Source: JAWXCB01 sp034440455
Lineage (GTDB): Bacteria > Bacteroidota > Bacteroidia > Chitinophagales > CAIOSU01
Direction: 5' to 3'
DNA length: 64,000 nucleotides
NCBI GenBank assembly: GCA_034440455.1
Contig: JAWXCB010000066.1
Span: 1 to 64,000, forward strand
Part shown: in pieces, positions 16,460 to 23,204 of the stretch
How the letters are laid out: each line of letters starts with the position of its first letter
Position numbering within the stretch: position 1 is the first letter of the stretch
Notes under the pieces: model-generated
The model's database searches: none
What the model was told of the DNA's origin: nothing
Seen by the model: only the letters and a program-made list of their open reading frames with translations
Position numbers and translations under genes: made by a program

Positions 16460-16876
16460 TTACTTAAACACCACTTCCGTTGCGCCACCCTGCCGCGCTT
16501 TATCTTCCAGCAGGCGATAGTTTTTCACTGCGGGATGGTGCTTTAAATATTTCTCCACTGCGGCTTTCAGTTTTCCTGCGCCTTTGCCGTGAATCACTTC
16601 GATTTTGTGGTTGCCATTTGCGATGGCGCGGTTGATTTGTTTTTCCAAATGCTGGAGTTGCGCGTCTAATTTTTCGCTGTCAGCAAGCAGGTCATAATCG
16701 CGGGAAGTTTCATCAAGGTGCAAGTCAACTTTTGCGGAATGTTTTTTTGAAATTCGTTGCGCGTCTTTATCACTCGTGCCGCCCAGCATGAAATGGCGAA
16801 TAAGGTCGGTGTCAATCTTCTCGCTCTTATTTTCAGACTTCTTTGACATCAGGGCAAATTTAAACTTGTAGCTCAT
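16460..16876 (-). CDS. Smr-domain protein (MutS2-related endonuclease domain)
   Basis: This 138-residue protein consists of a charged linker and a C-terminal Smr domain with KVDLHLDE (about residues 49-56) and IEVIHGKGAGKLK (about 92-104). Both are hallmark segments; the second provides the HGKG nuclease/nucleic-acid motif. In Bacteroidota the domain often ends a longer DUF2027 protein, whereas here it is nearly alone. The ATG at 16876 or the one nine codons later (MSKKSEN) may be used. The gene is divergent from the VWA gene across 54 bp. A role in RNA or DNA cleavage is inferred from the family. Confidence 0.85.
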   Translation of the reverse strand: MSYKFKFALMSKKSENKSEKIDTDLIRHFMLGGTSDKDAQRISKKHSAKVDLHLDETSRDYDLLADSEKLDAQLQHLEKQINRAIANGNHKIEVIHGKGAGKLKAAVEKYLKHHPAVKNYRLLEDKARQGGATEVVFK

Positions 16877-16930
16877 GCAATTGAAACCATTCCTTACTCT
16901 TGTTGTTTATTGACGTAAATTGAAACTGCA

Positions 16931-18022
16931 ATGCTGGGTTATCATTTTTCCAAATTCATCCCCAATCCCGAAGGACAATCACCATTTGACAAGCTGTTGA
17001 ATTTGTTCAAAGAGATGCTCGTTTACACATCAGGCGATGTGCAGGAAGCGCTTAGTTGGCTCAATGAAGTGGACAAAGAATACAAGCTCACCAAGGATGA
17101 GTATGGTATGGGTGACTTTATTGAAGATTTGAAGAAGGAGGGCTACATCAAAGAAAACGAGCAGGGTGAGTTTAAAATCACTTCTAAAACTGAGCAGACG
17201 ATTCGCCAGAGTGCGCTCGAAGATGTGTTCGGCAAACTCCGCAAAACACGCAAAGGAAGTCACAGCACACCTTATACAGGTGTAGGCGATGAACAGGGCA
17301 CTGACCGCAGACCATACGCATTTGGTGATTCGCTTGACCAGATTTCCGCTACCGACAGCATTCGCAATGCGCAAATCAATCAGGGCATCGGCAGCTTTTC
17401 GCTTACTGAAAACGATTTGGAAATCATCGAAAAGGAAAATAAGTCGCAGGTGAGTACAGTGATGATGATTGACATTTCGCACAGCATGATTCTCTATGGC
17501 GAAGACAGGATTACTCCTGCGAAAAAAGTGGCGATGGCATTAGCGGAGTTGATTACAACTAAATATCAAAAAGACACACTCGACATCATCGTGTTTGGTG
17601 ATGATGCCTGGCAAATCGAAATCAAGGACTTGCCGTATTTACAAGTGGGTCCCTACCACACTAACACAGTTGCTGGTCTTGAACTCGCCATGGATATTTT
17701 GCGCAGGCGCAAAAATCCAAACAAGCAAATCTTCATGGTGACGGATGGCAAGCCCACGTGTATGAAAGAAGGTGGGCGTTATTATAAAAACAGTTTTGGT
17801 CTTGACCGCAAAATCATCAACAAAACATTGACGCTCGCCAAATCATGCAGGCGTTTAAAGATGCCTATCACTACCTTCATGCTTGCCCGTGACCCGCATT
17901 TACAACGGTTTGTGCGCGAGTTCACGGAAACCAACCACGGCAGGGCGTTCTATACCAGCCTGAAAGGGTTAGGTGAATATATTTTTGAGGATTACGAAAG
18001 GAATAAAAAGAAATGGATTTGA
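16931..18022 (+). CDS. VWA-domain protein paired with a MoxR-like ATPase
   Basis: The 363-residue cytosolic protein has a helical N-terminal domain (about 1-170) and a C-terminal von Willebrand A domain. Its MIDAS metal site is Asp181-x-Ser183-x-Ser185 in MMIDISHSM, with the later YHTNTVAGLELA and MVTDGKPT segments. No signal peptide or membrane anchor is present. The next gene encodes a MoxR/magnesium-chelatase-like AAA+ ATPase, an arrangement known for chaperone-like or cofactor-inserting systems. The client protein is unknown. A repeat-rich gap of 147 bp separates the two start-to-stop. Confidence 0.88.
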   Translation: MLGYHFSKFIPNPEGQSPFDKLLNLFKEMLVYTSGDVQEALSWLNEVDKEYKLTKDEYGMGDFIEDLKKEGYIKENEQGEFKITSKTEQTIRQSALEDVFGKLRKTRKGSHSTPYTGVGDEQGTDRRPYAFGDSLDQISATDSIRNAQINQGIGSFSLTENDLEIIEKENKSQVSTVMMIDISHSMILYGEDRITPAKKVAMALAELITTKYQKDTLDIIVFGDDAWQIEIKDLPYLQVGPYHTNTVAGLELAMDILRRRKNPNKQIFMVTDGKPTCMKEGGRYYKNSFGLDRKIINKTLTLAKSCRRLKMPITTFMLARDPHLQRFVREFTETNHGRAFYTSLKGLGEYIFEDYERNKKKWI

Positions 18023-18023
18023 T

Positions 18024-18149
18024 GATATGCTAATGTGCCGATATGCCGATGCAGCGATTCGGAAAGTCCCCCTTGCGCACAGGCATTGCGTATATGCGAA
18101 GGGGGCTGCGCAAGCCACGAGCGTTTGCGGGGGGATGATGATTCGATAA
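18024..18149. repeat. Repeat-rich gap between the VWA and AAA+ genes
   Basis: It begins with word-like repetition (ATATGCTAATGTGCCGATATGCCGATG, about 18024-18050), continues with an imperfect palindrome built on AGTCCCCCTTGCGCA and TGCGAAGGGGGC (about 18066-18107), and ends in GATGATGATTCGATAAT, a word also seen near 9520. The open frame across it is an N-terminal artefact of the ATPase frame. Confidence 0.55.
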
Positions 18150-18169
18150 TTAAAAATGAAATAACTGAA

Positions 18170-19702
18170 ATGGAAAAAACTGTAATACAAAAACTGACTT
18201 CAATCAAAACTCTCGGAGAGTTGAAACGCTCAGGCTATCGCACGCGCACGATTAAAGATGAACTGCGTGAAAATCTTATCACGCATCTCAAAGGGAAGAA
18301 GCCGATGTTTAGGGGTGTGCTCGGTTTCGACACGACTGTTATTCCGGATATTCAGCGCGCACTGCTTTCGCGCCACAATATGATTTTGCTCGGCTTGCGC
18401 GGACAAGCAAAGACACGCATCGCGCGCCAAATGACGCATCTGCTTGATGAGTATATTCCGGTAGTGGAAGGCTCCGAATTGAATGACGACCCGTTTCATC
18501 CCATTTCAAAATATGCCCGCGACCTTCTTGCTGAGAAAGGAGATGAAACGCCAATCGCGTGGCTGCACCGCGAGGAGCGTTATGCTGAAAAGCTCGCCAC
18601 GCCAGATGTTTCCGTGGCTGATTTAATAGGTGATGTTGACCCGATTCGCGCTGCGAATTTGAAACTCTCTTATGCCGATGAGCGTGTGATTCACTACGGA
18701 TTGATTCCCCGTTCGAACCGCTGCATTTTTGTGATTAATGAATTGCCTGATTTGCAGCCGCGCATCCAGGTTTCGTTGTTTAACATTTTGCAGGAAGGCG
18801 ATATTCAGATTCGTGGATTCAAGTTGCGCTTGCCGTTAGACATTCAGTTTGTATTCACTGCCAATCCGGAAGATTACACCAATCGCGGTTCAATAGTTAC
18901 TCCGCTGAAAGACCGTATCGAAAGCCAAATCCTTACGCACTACCCAAAAGACATTGAAACCTCAAAGAAGATTACTGTTCAGGAAGTGCGCTCGCACGAA
19001 GCGCAGAAGTCTGCGGTGAAATACAACGATTTGATTTTAAACCTGAATGAGCAAATTGCAGTTGAAGCACGCAAAAGCGAATACGTGGATAAGAAAAGCG
19101 GAGTGTCAGCACGGCTCACCATTTCTTCTTTTGAAAATCTCCTGAGCGCAGCCGAAAGGCGTACGTTGCTGAACAATGAAGCAGAAACATTTGTGCGCAT
19201 GAGTGATTTCTGGGGCGTGGTTCCTGCTATCACAGGGAAGATTGAACTCGTATATGAAGGCGAGCAGGAAGGACCGATGATAGTGGCGCAAAATCTTATC
19301 AGCAAAGCAATCAGGACATTGTTTGTTCAGCATTTTCCCGACCCGGGAAAATTGAAAAAACAAAAACAGGAGAATCCCTATCGGAAAATTGGAGATTGGT
19401 TTGGCTCAGGAAATTCGATTGATTTAATGATGGACATTCCGGCAAAGCAATATGCCGCTGAGTTGAAAAAAGTGGTAGGGCTTGAAGAAGTCGTTAACAA
19501 ATTTTATCCCGATACGAAAGGCGATGAGAAACTTTTTTTGATGGAGTTTGTGTTGCATGGCTTGGCAGAACATTCGTTGTTAAGTAAATACATGCTGGAA
19601 GCGGGCATACAATTTAAAGATGTGCTGGGCGCTATGTTCACCGGAAAGACAACTGATTTTGATAAGGAAGATGATTTTAATGATGAAGAGTTCAATAATT
19701 AA
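18170..19702 (+). CDS. MoxR / magnesium-chelatase-like AAA+ ATPase
   Basis: The 510-residue protein has a Walker A motif at residues 75-82 (GLRGQAKT), a Walker B-like IFVINELPDL, and the sensor segment FVFTANPEDYTNRGSIVTP. KDRIESQILTHYP matches the arginine-finger region of the MoxR/BchI clade. The C-terminal third is helical, with an acidic tail. I chose ATG 18170: the frame is open further upstream, but only across a palindromic repeat. It is paired with the upstream VWA gene, and its last 20 bp overlap the thioredoxin-like gene. No other cobalt- or magnesium-chelatase genes are near, so a chelatase role is not supported. Confidence 0.88.
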   Translation: MEKTVIQKLTSIKTLGELKRSGYRTRTIKDELRENLITHLKGKKPMFRGVLGFDTTVIPDIQRALLSRHNMILLGLRGQAKTRIARQMTHLLDEYIPVVEGSELNDDPFHPISKYARDLLAEKGDETPIAWLHREERYAEKLATPDVSVADLIGDVDPIRAANLKLSYADERVIHYGLIPRSNRCIFVINELPDLQPRIQVSLFNILQEGDIQIRGFKLRLPLDIQFVFTANPEDYTNRGSIVTPLKDRIESQILTHYPKDIETSKKITVQEVRSHEAQKSAVKYNDLILNLNEQIAVEARKSEYVDKKSGVSARLTISSFENLLSAAERRTLLNNEAETFVRMSDFWGVVPAITGKIELVYEGEQEGPMIVAQNLISKAIRTLFVQHFPDPGKLKKQKQENPYRKIGDWFGSGNSIDLMMDIPAKQYAAELKKVVGLEEVVNKFYPDTKGDEKLFLMEFVLHGLAEHSLLSKYMLEAGIQFKDVLGAMFTGKTTDFDKEDDFNDEEFNN

Positions 19703-20216
19703 AACAGGGACATTGTTTGTTGATAGAGGGTTGATGCCTTTTCTATTTTTATTACTCACATTCAGTTTCGTGTCATCCGCTCAGATTGTCCCTGTTCTTA
19801 CCTTCGATGTATTTCAAAAGCATCTTCAGCCCGCCAATGATAACGACACTGTTTATGTCATCAACTTCTGGGCTACATGGTGCAAGCCGTGTGTTGAAGA
19901 ACTGCCTGCATTTGAAAAGCTCAATGAAACCTACGCAAATCAAAAAGTAAAAGTGCTGCTCGTGAGCATTGATTTCAGAAGCCAGTATGAAAAGCAGGTT
20001 GTTCCGTTTGTACAAAAGAACAAACTCAAATCACAGGTCATGCTTATGGACGCGCAAGGCGATAACGATTTCATAGACAAAGTGAATCCAGCATGGCAGG
20101 GTACAATTCCCGCAACGACTGTCATTCAGGCAAGTTCCAAGACAAATAAGTTCTACGAAAAGCAATTCACTTTCGAGGAATTGGAAAATATTATTCAACC
20201 ACTTATAAAAAAGTAA
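19683..20216 (+). CDS. TlpA-like thiol-disulfide oxidoreductase
   Basis: This 177-residue exported thioredoxin-fold protein has a hydrophobic signal segment (PFLFLLLTFSFVSSAQ) and then VINFWATWCKPCVEELPAFEKL, with the CxxC redox site in a WCKPC context. The later VLLVSIDFR and GTIPATTVI segments supply the cis-proline. The ATG at 19683 overlaps the AAA+ gene by 20 bp; an alternative ATG at 19734 would start just before the signal core. It is followed after 3 bp by a second thioredoxin-fold gene, so the two are cotranscribed. It probably acts in periplasmic disulfide reduction or cytochrome maturation. Confidence 0.88.
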   Translation: MKSSIIKTGTLFVDRGLMPFLFLLLTFSFVSSAQIVPVLTFDVFQKHLQPANDNDTVYVINFWATWCKPCVEELPAFEKLNETYANQKVKVLLVSIDFRSQYEKQVVPFVQKNKLKSQVMLMDAQGDNDFIDKVNPAWQGTIPATTVIQASSKTNKFYEKQFTFEELENIIQPLIKK

Positions 20217-20219
20217 ATC

Positions 20220-20885
20220 ATGAGATTAATCAAATCAACATTGTCATTTCTGACTGTTATCGTAGTAGCACTCTTTTCGTTTGGATTTATCAATCATGCA
20301 AGGACTCCCCTCTCCTTTGGAGAGGGTGCGCGGGTGAGGCAGCCCGGCTATAATGTTGGTGATTATGCAGCTGACTTCAAACTGAAAAACATTGACGACA
20401 AAATGGTTTCACTTGCAGATTATACAGAAGCCATAGGCTTTGTTGTTGTATTTACTTGTAATCATTGCCCCTATGCGAAGTTGTATGAAGACCGTCTTGT
20501 TGCGCTTGACAAGGTTTCCAAAAAGAAAGGTTATCCGGTTATTGCTATCAATCCGAATGATGCGGCAAGCCATCCTGAAGATTCATTTGACAACATGAAG
20601 AAACGCGCGAAAGACAAAGGCTTCACATTTCCGTATCTCGTTGACGAAACGCAGGAAGTAGCACAGGCTTTTGGCGCAGCAAAAACTCCGCATGTTTATC
20701 TCTTACAAAAAGAAGAAGGCAAGTTGAAAGTCGTCTATATCGGTGCAATCGATGACGATACCGAAAACACGAAGAAAGATAAAGTGAAGTATGTAGAAAA
20801 TGCGATTGATGCAGTGGAGAAAGGAGAAAAACCGAATCCTGATTTTACAAAAGCTGTTGGATGTACGATTAAGTGGAAAAGCTGA
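20220..20885 (+). CDS. Exported thioredoxin-family (AhpC/TSA-like) protein with an in-frame repeat
   Basis: The 221-residue protein has a signal segment (LSFLTVIVVALFSFGF) and then GYNVGDYAADFKLKNIDDKMVSLADY. Its redox site is VVVFTCNHCPYAKLYEDR, that is CNHC, a known variant in this family, followed by VIAINPNDA and AAKTPHVYLL. Between signal and core lies RTPLSFGEGARVRQ, which is the translation of a palindromic intergenic repeat (20302-20342); homologous N termini should go straight from signal to core. The gene follows the TlpA-like gene after 3 bp and ends before an intrinsic terminator. The function is probably periplasmic redox, with substrate unknown. Confidence 0.85.
   Translation: MRLIKSTLSFLTVIVVALFSFGFINHARTPLSFGEGARVRQPGYNVGDYAADFKLKNIDDKMVSLADYTEAIGFVVVFTCNHCPYAKLYEDRLVALDKVSKKKGYPVIAINPNDAASHPEDSFDNMKKRAKDKGFTFPYLVDETQEVAQAFGAAKTPHVYLLQKEEGKLKVVYIGAIDDDTENTKKDKVKYVENAIDAVEKGEKPNPDFTKAVGCTIKWKS
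20302..20342. repeat. CTCCCCTCTCC-type palindromic repeat inside a coding sequence
   Basis: GGACTCCCCTCTCCTTTGGA followed by GAGGGTGCGCGGGTGAGGCA is the same element as the intergenic copies at 6079-6171 (split) and 48507-48543. Here it is read in frame, without a stop, as about 14 residues between the signal peptide and the thioredoxin core. Confidence 0.85.
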
Positions 20886-20904
20886 GATATATTTTTCAAT
20901 TTGG

Positions 20905-20934
20905 AAAGCCTGCCGAACTCCGGCAGGCTTTTTC
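20905..20934 (+). terminator. Rho-independent terminator
   Basis: An AAAGCCTGCCG / CGGCAGGCTTT stem (11 bp) with the loop AACTC and a following T run lies 20 bp after the thioredoxin-family gene. Confidence 0.92.
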
Positions 20935-20971
20935 ATTTCATTGAAACGTAAAGCTATTTTTGCCACCGCCA

Positions 20972-21997
20972 ATGACTGCCATTTCAAAAAAGAAGAAACA
21001 CTTTCTTATTAACGAACAATTACGGGGGTATCTGAAAAAATACGACCGTGAATCAAAACTGCCCGTGAGCTACAATGATTTGCTGCGCTACAACGAAACT
21101 GTGCCGCACCGCGATAAGAGCGGGAAAGAAACGCTGTGGGAAACGGTGATTTACGACCGCTCCATGACAGATGAGTTGAACAAGGGGCTAACGATGATTT
21201 ATTCCATCCTGAAGTCGGATGGAGATACGGATGTTTTGGAGCACCTTTATGTTTCGCGCATTGACTATTGCACCTTTGGGAATTCAAATCCGTTTCGTGT
21301 TCGCATTGTCAACCTGTTTAATGACAACTATGATTATTTCTATGTAAAGAAAGATGACGCTTCGCGTGTTTATGGGCTTGAATTAGAGCATATCCTTTCT
21401 CCCAACCGCATCAATTATTTTGTGGACGATGACACGCTGATTGAAGAACACATTCCCGGCATTCCCGGTAATGACTTTATTGCGGGTTATCTAAAAAAAC
21501 CAGAATGCAATAAAGTGCGCATCGCCAAAGAATTTGTGAAATTCAACGAGCGCTGCTTTGTGCGGCTGCTGGGCGACATGCGTTCCTATAATTATGTCGT
21601 TGACATCACGCCCGATTTTGAGGATGAGCAATACCGCATTCGCCCGATTGATTTCGACCAGCAATCTTATGAAGGGAAGAAAACGATGTATCTCCCGCAG
21701 TTTTTCAAAGAAAACAACGCGGTGGTCAACCTGTGCATGGAATTGATGACTCCCGAAACATTCAGCCAATACCGCAACGAGGAAAGAACGTTGATTGCGC
21801 ACCGCTTAAAAGCCGAACGTACCCGTTTTGAAGAACTGCTGGCATGCATGAAAAATGATACGATTTCACTTGCTGACAAAGAAGAACAACTCAAACAGGA
21901 ACTTGCAAAGCACCACAACGACCCCGCCTTCAAAGCTTGTAAGAACATGGGCGAAATTGTGAGCTATCACCTTGAAGTGGTGCTTGCGGGTAAATAG
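20972..21997 (+). CDS. Uncharacterised protein with a kinase-like motif layout
   Basis: I do not recognise a named family for this 341-residue cytosolic protein. Its motifs appear in the order of the protein kinase/aminoglycoside phosphotransferase fold. There is a beta-3-like lysine (YFYVKKDDA, K126/K127), then a helix glutamate (GLELEHIL, E137/E139) and a hinge (LIEEHIPGIPGNDF, 157-169). A catalytic-loop pattern D202-x4-N207 (LLGDMRSYNYVV) precedes a metal-binding PIDFD (D227/D229). This is inference from spacing, not a database match. ATG 20972 is preferred over a TTG four codons upstream. It stands alone between a terminator and the ilv leader; the substrate is unknown. Confidence 0.6.
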   Translation: MTAISKKKKHFLINEQLRGYLKKYDRESKLPVSYNDLLRYNETVPHRDKSGKETLWETVIYDRSMTDELNKGLTMIYSILKSDGDTDVLEHLYVSRIDYCTFGNSNPFRVRIVNLFNDNYDYFYVKKDDASRVYGLELEHILSPNRINYFVDDDTLIEEHIPGIPGNDFIAGYLKKPECNKVRIAKEFVKFNERCFVRLLGDMRSYNYVVDITPDFEDEQYRIRPIDFDQQSYEGKKTMYLPQFFKENNAVVNLCMELMTPETFSQYRNEERTLIAHRLKAERTRFEELLACMKNDTISLADKEEQLKQELAKHHNDPAFKACKNMGEIVSYHLEVVLAGK

Positions 21998-22078
21998 CTT
22001 TAGTTTTAACGAAATTTTTAGCAAACGGCTTGACATTCTTGATTTTCTTCCGTTTCTTTACGAGCGAAAATTGTACAG

Positions 22079-22132
22079 ATGTATTCAAGGGTCTCCATTG
22101 TTATCGTCATTAGCGTCACGCGCAAGCGGTGA
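22079..22132 (+). CDS. Leader peptide of the ilv operon
   Basis: The 17-codon frame reads MYSRVSIVIVISVTRKR. Residues 5-13 contain seven Val or Ile codons (GTC, ATT, GTT, ATC, GTC, ATT, GTC) and no Leu, matching the end products of the genes that follow. It lies 93 bp upstream of ilvE and just before a terminator hairpin. Starvation for charged Val- or Ile-tRNA would stall the ribosome here. The frame is too short for normal gene calling. The call rests on residue content, position and the alternative RNA helices described for the attenuator. Confidence 0.85.
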   Translation: MYSRVSIVIVISVTRKR

Positions 22133-22195
22133 GGATGGATACGTATTAATAAAACGGGAGCCATTCTCACAGCGGGAATGGCTCTTTTGTTTTTT
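22116..22195 (+). promoter_or_regulatory. Transcription attenuator controlling ilvE-ilvA
   Basis: Three helices compete. A pause hairpin, 22116-22121 with 22126-22132, has a GCAA tetraloop and overlaps the leader stop. An antiterminator pairs GTGAGGATGG (22129-22138) with CCATTCTCAC (22161-22170), ten base pairs with one G-U. The terminator pairs 22158-22168 with 22174-22184 and is followed by a T-rich run. Antiterminator and terminator share 22161-22168. A ribosome stalled on the Val/Ile codons would free 22129-22138 and allow read-through; one finishing at the stop codon would cover it and favour termination. Confidence 0.82.
22158..22195 (+). terminator. Attenuator terminator upstream of ilvE
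   Basis: GAGCCATTCTC / GGGAATGGCTC form an 11 bp stem (one G-U) with the 5-nt loop ACAGC, followed by TTTTGTTTTTT. It ends about 30 bp before the ilvE start. Confidence 0.92.
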
Positions 22196-22224
22196 AAAGG
22201 TTTGAGTATTAAAAAACCCAGCGT

Positions 22225-23115
22225 ATGTATTTCTCAGACAAAACAGTCGTCTTCGTAAACGGAAAGTTCGTGCAGGCGAAAGATGCTACGGCAAGTCTTT
22301 ACAACCAGACAATTCATTATGGCAATGGAGTGTTTGAAGGGATACGCTCTTATTCTAATCCCTTTGGTACAAGAATTTTCAAGGCAAAAGAGCATTATGA
22401 ACGTCTCAGAGAGTCTGCCAAAAAGATGCATATGAAATTTGATTACTCCGTGCAAGACCTCGTGGATGCTTCTTATGAATTGCTCAAGAAAAATAACCTC
22501 ACGGATGCTTACATCAGACCGGTTGTTTATTCAGGCATCAATATGAAATTGCTTCCGAGTAATGAGTCAAATATTTTTATTGGTGGATGGAAATGGGGGA
22601 GGTATTTGGGCAACAAGTTGTTGAATGTTACCGTGTCGCCCTATGAGCGTCCAAATCCTCATTCCTGCCATGTGGAAGCGAAGGTGACGGGGCATTATGT
22701 GAACTCAATTCTTGCAACAACAGAAGCAAGAAAAAGAGGCTTTGACGAAGCACTGTTGCTTGATTTGAATGGCTATGTTGCCGAAGGTCCCGGAACGAAT
22801 TTTTTCTACGAAAAGAACAAGGTGTTATACACAGCGCCATTAGGAAGCATTCTCGCGGGGATTACGCGCGCAACCGTAATGGAAATTGCAAAGGACCTGC
22901 ATCTCGAAGTGAAAGAAAAATTCTTCACTACCGATGAGCTTTTTGAAGGCGACAGTGCTTTTTTCACAGGAACAGCGTCAGAGGTTGCGGGCATCGCAAG
23001 CATTGACGGTTATAAATTTCCTTTAGCATGGGAGAATTCATTGGGAAATATTTTGGCGCAGAAATATAAACAGTTAATTAAAACAGGAGATTACACACAT
23101 AGCACGATAATATAG
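22225..23115 (+). CDS. ilvE: Branched-chain amino acid aminotransferase
   Basis: The 296-residue class IV (fold type IV) aminotransferase performs the last step of Val, Ile and Leu synthesis, moving an amino group from glutamate. The PLP lysine is Lys153 in VEAKVTGHYVNSI. Other family segments are NQTIHYGNGVFEGIR, EALLLDLNGYVAEGPGTNFF and FFTGTASEVAGI. D-amino-acid or aminodeoxychorismate enzymes share this fold, but the operon context supports IlvE. It is the first structural gene after the leader attenuator, and a repeat-filled 89 bp gap separates it from ilvD. Confidence 0.95.
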   Translation: MYFSDKTVVFVNGKFVQAKDATASLYNQTIHYGNGVFEGIRSYSNPFGTRIFKAKEHYERLRESAKKMHMKFDYSVQDLVDASYELLKKNNLTDAYIRPVVYSGINMKLLPSNESNIFIGGWKWGRYLGNKLLNVTVSPYERPNPHSCHVEAKVTGHYVNSILATTEARKRGFDEALLLDLNGYVAEGPGTNFFYEKNKVLYTAPLGSILAGITRATVMEIAKDLHLEVKEKFFTTDELFEGDSAFFTGTASEVAGIASIDGYKFPLAWENSLGNILAQKYKQLIKTGDYTHSTII

Positions 23116-23193
23116 TCGCGGGTTTACGGGTCGCGAGTTACGAGTCAATAAAATGGTTTGACTCGTGACTGAATGACTCGTGACTCGCAGACC
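23116..23193. repeat. Word-like repeat in the ilvE-ilvD gap
   Basis: Short words recur in both orientations: CGGGTCGCGAGTTACGAGTCAA, then TTTGACTCGTGACTGAATGACTCGTGACTCGC. The CGAGTCAA and TTGACTCG segments can pair. It fills nearly the whole gap between two operon genes without containing a terminator T run. Confidence 0.7.
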
Positions 23194-23204
23194 AAACAGT
23201 ACAA

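Noticed and set aside
18035..18169. N-terminal extension of the AAA+ ATPase frame
   Set aside because: It is encoded by a palindromic repeat and lacks conservation signs; ATG 18170 starts a normal N terminus.
21972..22205. 77-residue open frame upstream of ilvE
   Set aside because: It crosses the leader and terminator hairpin in another frame; the 17-codon Val/Ile frame explains the region better.
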